Translations under genes and position numbers: made by a program
In this document: piece by piece, positions 1-7,579 of the stretch
How the letters are laid out: the number at the start of each line of letters is the position of its first letter
Numbering within the stretch: position 1 is the stretch's first letter
NCBI GenBank assembly: GCA_947259095.1
Contig: CAMYLA010000027.1
Coordinates: 1 to 64,000, forward strand
Length of the DNA stretch: 64,000 bases
DNA from: an uncultured Acidimicrobiaceae bacterium
GTDB lineage: Bacteria; Actinomycetota; Acidimicrobiia; Acidimicrobiales; SZUA-35
Direction: 5' to 3'
Notes under the pieces: generated by a model
Database searches by the model: none
Seen by the model: the letters and a program-made list of their open reading frames with translations, nothing else
Told to the model about the DNA's origin: nothing

Positions 1-1037
1 AGCCGACCGCGGTGCTGACCCCCGGCGAGGTCGACGAGTTCTTCGCCGTGGTTCGCAGCCTGGTCGACCAGGGAAAGTCGATCATCTTCATCACCCACAA
101 GCTGCGAGAGGTGCTGGCCGTTGCCGATCGGATCACGGTGCTGCGCAACGGCAAGATGGCCGGCACCGCCGATCCCAAGACCGCAACCCAGCAATCGTTG
201 GCCAACCTCATGGTCGGGCGCGACGTGGTGTTCCAGGTCGAGAAGGGCCCGTCCCACCCGGTGGACACCGTGATCAGGGTCAGTGGCCTGGGGGTCGACG
301 ACGACCGGGGCGTCCGGATGGTGAACGACCTGTCGCTCGAGGTCAGAGCGGGAGAGATCTTCGGCGTCGCCGGGGTCGAGGGAAACGGCCAACGGGAGCT
401 GGTGGAGGCGGTGACCGGCATGCGGCCGAAAGAGGCCGGCAAGGTGGAGATCCTCGGGGTCGACGCCACCAAGCTGTCACCCCGCAAGATCACCGAGCTC
501 GGCACCGCCCACATCCCCGAGGACCGCAACAAGCACGGCATGGTCGGCCCATACACGATCGCCGACAACCTCGTGCTCAACCGATACTACCAGGCGCCGT
601 TCTCCAAACGGGGGATTCGCAACACCTCGGCCATCGCCAAGGAGGCGGAGCGGTTGGTCGAAGCGTTCGACATCCGGACGCCGGGCATCGACGTACCGAT
701 CGACAACCTGTCCGGCGGCAATCAGCAGAAGGTCATCGTCGCCCGCGAACTGACCGGCGACGTGAAGGCCATCTTCGTGGCCCAGCCAACCAGAGGGCTC
801 GACGTCGGCTCGATCGAGTTCATCCACAACCAGATCATCGCACTGCGCGACGCCGGCGCCGCCGTGCTGCTTGTCTCGGCCGAGCTCGACGAGATCCTTT
901 CGCTGTCGGATCGGATCGGCGTGCTGTATCGAGGTCGACTGGTCGGCACCTTCGACGCGGCGGAAACGACACGGGAGCAGCTCGGCTACCTGATGGCCAC
1001 CGGCGCCTCCCCCGAGACCGAGGAAGTGGCATCGTGA
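1..1037 (+). CDS. Nucleoside/sugar ABC transporter, ATP-binding protein (5' partial)
   Basis: C-terminal part of a duplicated ABC ATPase of the CUT2/BMP nucleoside-uptake type. The reading frame is open to the left edge, where the codons read PTAVLTPGEV, the usual continuation of the first domain's Walker B segment, so the true start lies outside. The end of domain 1 is present, followed by a complete second domain with a GVEGNGQREL Walker A-like loop, the signature LSGGNQQK and the variant Walker B AQPTRGLD typical of this family. It would power import through the two permeases that follow, with which it overlaps by 4 bp. The substrate-binding lipoprotein is not visible and is expected upstream. 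Nucleoside rather than sugar substrate is inferred from permease type and the adjacent salvage genes. Confidence 0.93.
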   Translation, partial: PTAVLTPGEVDEFFAVVRSLVDQGKSIIFITHKLREVLAVADRITVLRNGKMAGTADPKTATQQSLANLMVGRDVVFQVEKGPSHPVDTVIRVSGLGVDDDRGVRMVNDLSLEVRAGEIFGVAGVEGNGQRELVEAVTGMRPKEAGKVEILGVDATKLSPRKITELGTAHIPEDRNKHGMVGPYTIADNLVLNRYYQAPFSKRGIRNTSAIAKEAERLVEAFDIRTPGIDVPIDNLSGGNQQKVIVARELTGDVKAIFVAQPTRGLDVGSIEFIHNQIIALRDAGAAVLLVSAELDEILSLSDRIGVLYRGRLVGTFDAAETTREQLGYLMATGASPETEEVAS

Positions 1038-2110
1038 ACGACAACAACCGTCCCGGTGGCTTCTTCGAAGAGTTCCGGCACAAGGTCCTCGACGCATGGA
1101 GCCTGCAGCCGCTGCTGGTGCCGCTGTACGCCATCATCCTCTCGTTCATCGTTGGCGGGGTGCTCATCGCCATCATCGGGGTCAACCCGTTCGAGGCCTA
1201 CTGGGCCCTCATCCGGGGCATGGTCGGCAGCCCGGACCGCATCGCCGCCTCGATCGCCCGGGCGGTGCCGTTGCTGCTGATCGGGGGGATCACCGCCGCC
1301 TGGGTCGGGACCTGGGCTTTCATGGCCGACACGCCGGGCATCATCGCCGTGCCGATCATCCTGCTGGCGGGCATGCTCGGCGGATTCGTCTGGGGCGGCA
1401 TCCCCGGTGTGCTTCGAGCCAGAACCGGGGCCCACGAGGTCATCAGCACCATCATGTTGAACAGCATCGCCTTGTTCGCCGTGCGGTGGCTCGTGAACTC
1501 AAGGGATCCGGTGATCCTCCGGGACCTCAACGCCAGCGTGCCACGGACCAAGCCGATCGCCGACAGTGCGGTGCTACCGGAATTCGTCGACTCCGAGCCG
1601 AACCTCCACTTCGGGCTGGTGGTGATGATCGCCCTGTGCTTCCTGGTGGCGTTCGTGCTCAACCGGACCACCTTCGGCTTCGAGACCAAGACCGTCGGCA
1701 CCAACCCCCACGCCTCCCACTACGCAGGCATCGGGGTCAACAAGATCATCATCCTGGCCATGGCGCTGTCCGGAGCCTTCGCCGGGCTGGCCGCGGCCAG
1801 CGAGGTATCGGGCACCAACCAATTCTTCCAGCCCGGCACCTTCGCCTTCATCGGCTTCGACGGCATCGCCATCGCCCTACTGGCCAGAGCGAACCCGATC
1901 GCCATCATGCCGGCCGCTCTGCTGTGGGGGGCGTTGCTGTCCGGAGCGCCGCTGATGCAACAGGAGGCCGACGTGTCCATCGATGTGGTCCGTATCATCC
2001 AGTCCCTGGTGTTGCTGTTCGTGGCCGCCGACGCCATCGTCCGCTATCTGTTCCGAATCCGGGGCGACGGCGGTCACCACATGGACACCGTGACCACGGG
2101 GTGGGCGTGA
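1034..2110 (+). CDS. ABC transporter permease (nucleoside/BMP type, YufP-like)
   Basis: A 358-residue inner-membrane permease of the BPD_transp_2 family. It starts with GTG overlapping the stop of the ATPase gene (GTGA). Multiple hydrophobic segments span the protein, and the central GAHEVISTIMLN stretch and the TVGTNPHASHYAGI loop match the conserved cytoplasmic loop that contacts the ATPase. It pairs with the second permease starting at 2110 to form the heteromeric channel. In characterised relatives (YufP, NupP-type) the substrate is a nucleoside; here that is inferred from family and context. Confidence 0.92.
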   Translation: MNDNNRPGGFFEEFRHKVLDAWSLQPLLVPLYAIILSFIVGGVLIAIIGVNPFEAYWALIRGMVGSPDRIAASIARAVPLLLIGGITAAWVGTWAFMADTPGIIAVPIILLAGMLGGFVWGGIPGVLRARTGAHEVISTIMLNSIALFAVRWLVNSRDPVILRDLNASVPRTKPIADSAVLPEFVDSEPNLHFGLVVMIALCFLVAFVLNRTTFGFETKTVGTNPHASHYAGIGVNKIIILAMALSGAFAGLAAASEVSGTNQFFQPGTFAFIGFDGIAIALLARANPIAIMPAALLWGALLSGAPLMQQEADVSIDVVRIIQSLVLLFVAADAIVRYLFRIRGDGGHHMDTVTTGWA

Positions 2111-3471
2111 TGAGCGAGCAGACGATGGACTCGACCGACAACGGCGGCGGCCCGGACGGCACCGAAGAGACCGGGGCCGAACACCTGATGGGCCCGGCAG
2201 ACAACGACCGCCGCCTCGGCCGCCGGCAGATCACCGGGCTCGTGTTCGGCGCCCTGGGGCTGATCCTGATCGCCCTGGTGGCGCCCAACATCAGCGACGC
2301 CACCAACACCTTCGCTTTCGAACCACCACCGGACCCGCTGCAGATCAGCTTCTCGCCTCCGACGGTGGTCACGATCATCGGCGTGTTCTACATCCTGGTC
2401 GCCGCAGTGGCGTTCCTGCCCGAGCGCTTCGACCGCTGGGCCGGCCGGGCCCAGCTGCTGGCCGCGGCGGCCGCCATTCCGCTGATCCTGGTGTTGGCAT
2501 TGGCGCTGTCGGGGACGTCGACGACCAACGTGACCAACCTGTTCGACGAATCGCTGGTACTGGCGACGCCCATCGCCCTCGGGGCCATGACCGGGCTATG
2601 GTGCGAGCGGTCGGGGATCATCAACATCGGGATCGAGGGCATGATGTTGGCCGCGGCCGGTGTGGGCTTCATGTCGTTTGCCGTACTGGGCGCAGCCAGC
2701 AGTACCGGCTGGTTGTGGGTTGCGGTGTTGATCGCCATCGTCACCGGTGGGCTCCTGGCCGCCCTCCACGCGGTGCTCTCGATCAACTTCGGGATCAACC
2801 AGATCGTGTCCGGGGTGGTGATCAACCTGTTCGCCCTCGGCCTCACCGGGTTCCTGCGATCGGAGGTGATCGTGCCCAGCGGCAACAGCAAGGGCATCTC
2901 CACCTCCGAGATCGGCATCCCGCTGCTGGAGGACATCCCGATCGTCGGCCCCACCTTCTTCCAGGGCAAGCCAATCCACTATGCGATGTACGCGGTGGTG
3001 TTCCTGACCTGGCTGGTGATGTTCCGTACCGCCTGGGGCCTGCGGGTCCGGTCCTGCGGCGAGAACCCCCATGCGGCGGAAACCCTCGGTATCAACGTGA
3101 TCAAGATCCGGTACCAGGCGGTCATCCTCGGTGGCTTCATCGCCGGGATCGCCGGGGCCTGGTTCTCGCTGGAATCCCAGTCCGGCTTCGAGGACAACAT
3201 GACCAACTCGGCCGGCTTCATCGCCCTGGCGGCCATGATCTTCGGCAAGTGGACGCCATGGGGTGCCTTCGGTGGTGCCCTGCTGTTCGGCTTTGCCCGG
3301 GCCCTGGGCTCCCGGCTGCAGTTTCTCGGCGTCGAGATCGGCGGGTTCAGCATCCCCAGCGAGTTCTTCCAGAGCCTGCCGTTCCTGGTCACCATCATCG
3401 TTGTCGCCGGCGCCCTTGGCCGCTCGATCGCCCCCGCCGCCGAGGGTCAGCCGTACAGCCCGTCAAAGTAG
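2110..3471 (+). CDS. ABC transporter permease (nucleoside/BMP type, YufQ-like)
   Basis: Second permease, 453 residues. The start is the ATG at 2110, overlapping the TGA of the preceding permease by one base. A hydrophilic N-terminal extension of about 45 residues precedes the membrane segments. Family landmarks are a GLWCERSGIINIGIEGMML segment near the middle and a RSCGENPHAAETLGINV loop, the counterpart of the ATPase-contact loop in the partner permease. The gene closes the importer operon, and the salvage operon begins 45 bp later on the same strand, which suggests supply of nucleosides to it. Confidence 0.92.
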   Translation: MSEQTMDSTDNGGGPDGTEETGAEHLMGPADNDRRLGRRQITGLVFGALGLILIALVAPNISDATNTFAFEPPPDPLQISFSPPTVVTIIGVFYILVAAVAFLPERFDRWAGRAQLLAAAAAIPLILVLALALSGTSTTNVTNLFDESLVLATPIALGAMTGLWCERSGIINIGIEGMMLAAAGVGFMSFAVLGAASSTGWLWVAVLIAIVTGGLLAALHAVLSINFGINQIVSGVVINLFALGLTGFLRSEVIVPSGNSKGISTSEIGIPLLEDIPIVGPTFFQGKPIHYAMYAVVFLTWLVMFRTAWGLRVRSCGENPHAAETLGINVIKIRYQAVILGGFIAGIAGAWFSLESQSGFEDNMTNSAGFIALAAMIFGKWTPWGAFGGALLFGFARALGSRLQFLGVEIGGFSIPSEFFQSLPFLVTIIVVAGALGRSIAPAAEGQPYSPSK

Positions 3472-3503
3472 GCCCGGGCGGGCGACGGCCGTCACGGTTG
3501 CAG

Positions 3504-3509
3504 TAGTCT
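3504..3509 (+). promoter_or_regulatory. Candidate -10 box TAGTCT (leaderless salvage operon)
   Basis: TAGTCT lies 6 nt before the GTG start at 3516, which has no Shine-Dalgarno sequence. Transcription would start at or next to the start codon. Confidence 0.4.
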
Positions 3510-3515
3510 CGCCGG

Positions 3516-4199
3516 GTGTTCGGCCTCATCACCGGAAGCGGCTTCTACGACATCCCCGACCTGGCGGATCGGGGCACCGAGGCGGTCGACACCCCATTCG
3601 GCGGCCCGGTTGCAGTGACAACCGGGACCTGGCGGGGCGGTGACATCTGCTTCATCCCCCGCCATGGATCGCAGCACTCGCTGCCCCCGCACACCATCAA
3701 CTACCGGGCAAACGTCTCGGCACTGAAAGCGGTCGGTGCGGCATCGATCGTCGCCACCGCGGTCAGCGGTGGCATCAACCCGGCCATGACGCCGGGCACC
3801 ATGGTGTTGGTCTCCGATTTCCTCAACTTCACCTCCGGGCGCGATGTCACCTTCTTCGACGGCACGAACCGGCCGATCGTGGCCGCACCCGATGGCCAGG
3901 TCGACCCCGACGGTGTCCCGGCCCGGTCCGAGATGGTAGGGGTGACCCACACCGACATGACCTCGCCCTACGACCCCGAGCTGCGGGCCACCATCCTGCG
4001 AGCGGCCGCCGACGAGTCGGTTCCACTGGTCGACGGTGGGGTCTACTGCACCGCCGACGGGCCCCGGTTCGAGACGCCGGCCGAGATCAACATGATGCGC
4101 ATCGTCGGCGGCGACCTGGTGGGTATGACCGGCTATCCCGTGGTGGCGCTGGCGGTGGAAACGCCGAGCCGCTGTCGGTCGATGACATCGTGGCGTTGA
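3516..4199 (+). CDS. mtnP: 5'-methylthioadenosine phosphorylase family protein, C-terminus lost by deletion/frameshift
   Basis: Purine nucleoside phosphorylase of the MTAP/PNP-2 family: GSGFYDIP phosphate loop, a FIPRHGSQHSLPPHTINYRAN block, and a TADGPRFETPAEINMMR block before GMTGYP. The reaction would be phosphorolysis of 5'-methylthioadenosine (or 5'-deoxyadenosine) to adenine and the ribose-1-phosphate derivative. After VVALAVE at about 4160 the frame runs into unrelated residues and stops at 4199. The expected C-terminal helix is found in another frame (4157-4279). The segment carrying the base-binding residues, roughly 20 residues, is missing. The 227-residue product is shorter than the usual 255-290. 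It is either a real inactivating deletion or a sequence error. Confidence 0.85.
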   Translation: MFGLITGSGFYDIPDLADRGTEAVDTPFGGPVAVTTGTWRGGDICFIPRHGSQHSLPPHTINYRANVSALKAVGAASIVATAVSGGINPAMTPGTMVLVSDFLNFTSGRDVTFFDGTNRPIVAAPDGQVDPDGVPARSEMVGVTHTDMTSPYDPELRATILRAAADESVPLVDGGVYCTADGPRFETPAEINMMRIVGGDLVGMTGYPVVALAVETPSRCRSMTSWR

Positions 4200-4279
4200 T
4201 CGCAACGGTTGCCGAACCGCTCTACCGCTTGATCGGCCGCACCGTCGAGTTGTGCACGACCCCGGACGACCGCTCATGA
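4157..4279 (+). pseudogene. Displaced C-terminal end of the mtnP reading frame
   Basis: Read from 4157, the frame encodes GNAEPLSVDDIVALIATVAE and continues to a TGA at 4277-4279. This is the family's usual C-terminal helix (compare the PLSHEEV motif that follows the base-binding loop). Its stop overlaps the ATG of the next gene (ATGA at 4276), the same coupling used elsewhere in this operon, so this was the original end of the gene. The junction lacks about 20 codons and is out of frame with the upstream part. Confidence 0.75.
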
Positions 4280-4977
4280 GCGACATCGACGCCGCGGCCG
4301 AGCTCATCGAGACCGCCAGAGCGATGGAGGCCAAAGGCATCAACAGCGGCACCTCGGGCAACGTGTCGGTCCGGGTCGACGGTGCGATGCTCATCACCCC
4401 GTCCGGGGTGCCGTACGACGGGCTGGAGCCGGGCGACGTGATCCGCATGGCCTTCGATCGTTCCTGGGCCGCCATCGACCCCGACCGCTCCACCGGTCCG
4501 GCCCGTCGACGGCCGTCGTCGGAGTGGCGCTTCCACCTCGACATCCTCCGGTCTCGCCCCGAGGTCGGTGCCGTGGTCCACGCCCACCCCGTGTCGGCAA
4601 CCGGGCTGTCGGCCCACGGCCGGGGGATCGGCCCGTTCCACTACATGGTGGGCGTCGCCGGCGGCAACGACATCCGCTGTGCCGAGTACGCGACGTTCGG
4701 CACCGAGGAGCTCTCGGTCAACGTGCTGGCGGCCCTGCAAGACCGCAAGGCCTGCCTGCTGGCCCATCACGGCATCCTGACCGTCGGGCCCGACCTGGCA
4801 TCGGCGTTGGCCATTGCGGTCGAGGTGGAGGTGTTGGCGGCCCAGTATCTGGCGGCCCTGGCCATCGGCGAGCCACCGGAGCTGAGCGCCGGACAGATGG
4901 ACGAGGTACTGGCGAAGATGGCCGCCCCAGACGGGTACGGGTCGAGTCCCCAACCGACCACTATCGTCGAGCGATGA
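4276..4977 (+). CDS. Class II aldolase/adducin family protein (MtnB- or Ald2-like)
   Basis: A 233-residue zinc-dependent class II aldolase/dehydratase. Visible motifs: GTSGNVSVR near the N-terminus, TPSGVPYDGLEPGDV, the SSEWRFH glutamate, zinc-binding HAHP, and LLAHHG supplying the later histidine. Between MtnP and MtnA it could be the MtnB dehydratase of methionine salvage, or the aldolase that splits 5-deoxy/5-methylthio-ribulose-1-phosphate into DHAP and an aldehyde. The absence of later methionine-salvage genes favours the aldolase, but sequence alone does not decide. The start at 4276 is set by the ATGA overlap with the old mtnP stop; its own stop overlaps mtnA. Confidence 0.85.
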   Translation: MSDIDAAAELIETARAMEAKGINSGTSGNVSVRVDGAMLITPSGVPYDGLEPGDVIRMAFDRSWAAIDPDRSTGPARRRPSSEWRFHLDILRSRPEVGAVVHAHPVSATGLSAHGRGIGPFHYMVGVAGGNDIRCAEYATFGTEELSVNVLAALQDRKACLLAHHGILTVGPDLASALAIAVEVEVLAAQYLAALAIGEPPELSAGQMDEVLAKMAAPDGYGSSPQPTTIVER

Positions 4978-5987
4978 GAACGCTCGACTGGGTCGACGAT
5001 GGGATCGAGATGATCGACCAGACCAAGCTGCCCCAGAAGACCGAAACCCTCCGAGTGGAGACGGTGGATGATCTGGTGGCGGCCATCAAGCGACTCTCGA
5101 TCCGGGGCGCACCGGCGCTGGGGGTGGCCGGAGCCTATGGGGTCGCCATGGCGGCCAGGCTACACGACCCAGGGGGCGACGCCGATCGATTCGAGGCCGC
5201 CGTCGAACGGATACGCAACGCCAGACCGACCGCGGTCAACCTCGGGGCCATGGTCGATCGGGTGGCCCCCATCGCCAGGGTCGACCCTTCCGCAGCGCTG
5301 GCCGAAGCCCACCGGATCCGCGATGAGGAGTTGGCGGCGTCGGTCGCCATGGGGGAGCGGGGCGCCGACCTGGTCGAGGAGCTGGTCGGCGGGTCTGGCG
5401 CCGATCGAGACGGTGTCCGGGTGATGACGATCTGCAACACCGGCGGTCTGGCCACCGTCGAGCGTGGCACGGCGCTGGCGGTGGTCCAGACGTTGCACGA
5501 GCGGGGCCGCCTGGCCGAGGCGCTGGCGGTTGAAACCCGGCCCCTGCTCCAAGGGGGGCGATTGACCACCTGGGAGTTGCAGCGGATGGGCGCCCCCCAC
5601 CGTTTGCTGGTCGACTCGGCCGGGCCGTTCCTGCTGGCCAGGGGGGCGGCAGACGTGGTGTTGATCGGGGCCGATCGAGTGGCGGCCAACGGCGACACCG
5701 CCAACAAGATCGGCAGTTTCAGCCTGGCCCTTGGGGCGGCAAACGCCGGGGTGCCGTTCGTCGTCGTGGCCCCCGAGTCGACCGTCGACCTGGCCACCGG
5801 CACCGGCGACGACATCGAGATCGAGGACCGCGGCGCCGACGAGGTGGCGTGCGTGCGGGGCGTGCCGATCGCCCCCGAGGGCACCGAGGCCATCAACCCG
5901 GCGTTCGACGTGACCCCGGCGGGACTGATCACCGCGCTGGTGACCGACCGCCGGGTGGTCCGGCTCGACGAGGGGGAGACACCGTGA
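4974..5987 (+). CDS. mtnA: S-methyl-5-thioribose-1-phosphate isomerase
   Basis: A 337-residue member of the eIF2B/MtnA family, converting 5-methylthio(or 5-deoxy)ribose-1-phosphate to the ribulose-1-phosphate. Landmarks are IRGAPALGVAGAYG near residues 42-55, the catalytic-cysteine motif TICNTGGLAT, and the acidic GADRVAANGDTANKIGS near residue 230. Length is normal for the family. The ATG at 4974 overlaps the aldolase stop (ATGA). It acts between the phosphorylase and the class II aldolase in the cytoplasm. Confidence 0.95.
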   Translation: MRTLDWVDDGIEMIDQTKLPQKTETLRVETVDDLVAAIKRLSIRGAPALGVAGAYGVAMAARLHDPGGDADRFEAAVERIRNARPTAVNLGAMVDRVAPIARVDPSAALAEAHRIRDEELAASVAMGERGADLVEELVGGSGADRDGVRVMTICNTGGLATVERGTALAVVQTLHERGRLAEALAVETRPLLQGGRLTTWELQRMGAPHRLLVDSAGPFLLARGAADVVLIGADRVAANGDTANKIGSFSLALGAANAGVPFVVVAPESTVDLATGTGDDIEIEDRGADEVACVRGVPIAPEGTEAINPAFDVTPAGLITALVTDRRVVRLDEGETP

Positions 5988-6070
5988 ACACCGACACCGA
6001 CACCGACACCGACACCGGCGCCGGGCCCCCGAAACCCGGGGCACCGCCGGCGGCGCAGCCGGCCCGATGA
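5984..6070 (+). CDS. Possible 28-residue coupling ORF
   Basis: A GTG at 5984 overlaps the mtnA stop (GTGA) and the ORF ends in a TGA at 6068-6070 overlapping the ATG of the amidohydrolase (ATGA). The product would be a 28-residue Thr/Asp then Pro/Ala-rich peptide. Its first half is encoded by GACACC hexamers. Because every neighbouring junction in this operon is also a 4-bp overlap, translation through this ORF to the next gene is plausible. The peptide itself shows no recognisable function. Confidence 0.4.
   Translation: MNTDTDTDTDTGAGPPKPGAPPAAQPAR
5987..6018 (+). repeat. GACACC hexamer tandem repeat
   Basis: About five imperfect copies of ACCGAC/GACACC encode alternating Thr-Asp in the short ORF between mtnA and the amidohydrolase. 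In-frame length changes could occur here by slippage. Confidence 0.7.
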
Positions 6071-7377
6071 CGCCCGGCCCGCCGGTGATCCGGCTGACCG
6101 CCGACCACATCGTGCCCTGCGAGGGCACCGGCGACATCATCGGCGATGGGGCGATCGACATCGACGCCGGGGGCCGGATCGTCGCCGTAGGACCGGAGGT
6201 CGAACTCGGCCCCGAACCCGAGGTCGCCCATCGGCTCGGCGGCCTGCTGATGCCGGGGTTGATCAACGCCCACGCCCACACCCCGATGACCCTGGTTCGC
6301 TCGGCGGGCGACGGCCTGCCGCTCCAGCAATGGCTCCAGGACGGCGTCTGGCCCCGGGAGGCCAGGATGACCCCCGAAGATGCCTGGTGGGGGATGAGCC
6401 TCGGCTCGGCCGAGATGCTGTTGGCCGGGGTGACGACCAGCTGCGAGATGTACCTGTTCGAGGAGGCCGTCGTCGATGCGGTGAACCACAGTGGCGCCCG
6501 GCTGGTCATCACCCCGGGCGTCATCGCTGCGCTCCTCGCCGACGGCGACGTGGCGGCCAGGATCGAGGAGATCGCCGACTTCCACCGCTCCCATCACCGG
6601 CCGGAGGAACGCATCACCGTGGGGTTCGCCCCCCATTCGGTGTACGACCTCAGCCCCGAACAGTGCGGCGAGATCGCAGCGAGGGCCAAGGCGTCCGACG
6701 CCCTGTTCCACATCCACCTCGAGGAGACCGAAGCCGAGCGGGCGCTGGTCCTCGACCGCCACGGCCGCTCCGCAACCCAGGTCCTGGCCGATGTGGGGGT
6801 GCTGGAGGCCCGGGTCCTGGCGGCTCACGGGGTGTGGCTCGACGAGACCGACCGGCGGCTGCTGGCCGAGGCCGGAGCCGCGGTTGCCCACTGCCCCCAG
6901 TCGAATCTCAAACTCGGTTCGGGCATCGCCCCGGTGGCCGAGCTGCTGGCGGCCGGGGTCCGGGTCGGTGTCGGCACCGACGGGGTGGCCTCGAACGACG
7001 ACCTCGATCTGTGGGAGGAGCTCAAGCTGGCGCCGCTGCTGGCCCGAGGGGTCGGCCGGGATCCTCAGGCCATGGACACGGTCTGCGCCCTCGATCTGGC
7101 AACCCGATCGGCGGCGCAGTCCATCGGCTTGGCCGACGTCGGCCACCTGCGCCCCGGCGCCTGGGCCGACATCATTCGCATCGACACCGACCAGCCGGCG
7201 TTCAGCCCCGGTCTCGATCTGCTGACCCACCTGGTGTTCGCCGGATCGTCCCGTTTCGTCACCGATGTCTGGGTGGCGGGCCGGCGAGTGGTGGACGGCG
7301 GCACGCTGACCTCGGTCGACGTCGGCCGCTGCGTCGATGAGGTGACAAAGCGCGGTCGACGGCTGGCCGGACGCTGA
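6067..7377 (+). CDS. Amidohydrolase: 5'-methylthioadenosine/S-adenosylhomocysteine deaminase family
   Basis: A 436-residue amidohydrolase of the ATZ/TRZ group. Metal ligands are visible: LINAHAHTP (HxH), HIHLEETEAE (His with catalytic Glu), LAAHGVWL (His) and GVGTDGVASNDDLDLWEE (Asp). The HCPQSNLKLGSGIAP stretch is typical of MTA/SAH deaminases, which convert the adenosine moiety to inosine with release of ammonia. Coupled by ATGA to the preceding short ORF, it probably works on the same nucleosides as the rest of the operon. Other amidohydrolase substrates (guanine, chlorinated triazines) cannot be excluded by sequence alone. Confidence 0.87.
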   Translation: MTPGPPVIRLTADHIVPCEGTGDIIGDGAIDIDAGGRIVAVGPEVELGPEPEVAHRLGGLLMPGLINAHAHTPMTLVRSAGDGLPLQQWLQDGVWPREARMTPEDAWWGMSLGSAEMLLAGVTTSCEMYLFEEAVVDAVNHSGARLVITPGVIAALLADGDVAARIEEIADFHRSHHRPEERITVGFAPHSVYDLSPEQCGEIAARAKASDALFHIHLEETEAERALVLDRHGRSATQVLADVGVLEARVLAAHGVWLDETDRRLLAEAGAAVAHCPQSNLKLGSGIAPVAELLAAGVRVGVGTDGVASNDDLDLWEELKLAPLLARGVGRDPQAMDTVCALDLATRSAAQSIGLADVGHLRPGAWADIIRIDTDQPAFSPGLDLLTHLVFAGSSRFVTDVWVAGRRVVDGGTLTSVDVGRCVDEVTKRGRRLAGR

Positions 7378-7518
7378 CCGGCGATCGGGGTGAGGCCCGG
7401 GGTGTCGTCCGGGTCCTCGGGCACATTGCCGCCGACAACCGGCCGTGTCACCATGAGGGAGGTCATCACCAGCTCGCAGGCCACCGGCCGTTGCCGAGCC
7501 CGCAGACCCACACCGACA

Positions 7519-7561
7519 GCTCAGAACACACAGAACACGCCGACAACTCAGAACACACCCA
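7519..7561 (+). repeat. Short direct repeats ahead of the GNAT-CBS gene
   Basis: CTCAGAACACAC occurs twice about 32 bp apart, with a third partial CAGAACAC between, in the short AT-richer leader. This may be an operator or a slippage product; nothing else marks it. Confidence 0.4.
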
Positions 7562-7579
7562 CAGAAAAGGACGCAGCCC

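Noticed and set aside
4188-4199. The early UGA in mtnP as a third selenocysteine codon
   Set aside because: Residues around it do not match the family, and the true C-terminus is in a different frame, so this is a frame break, not recoding.
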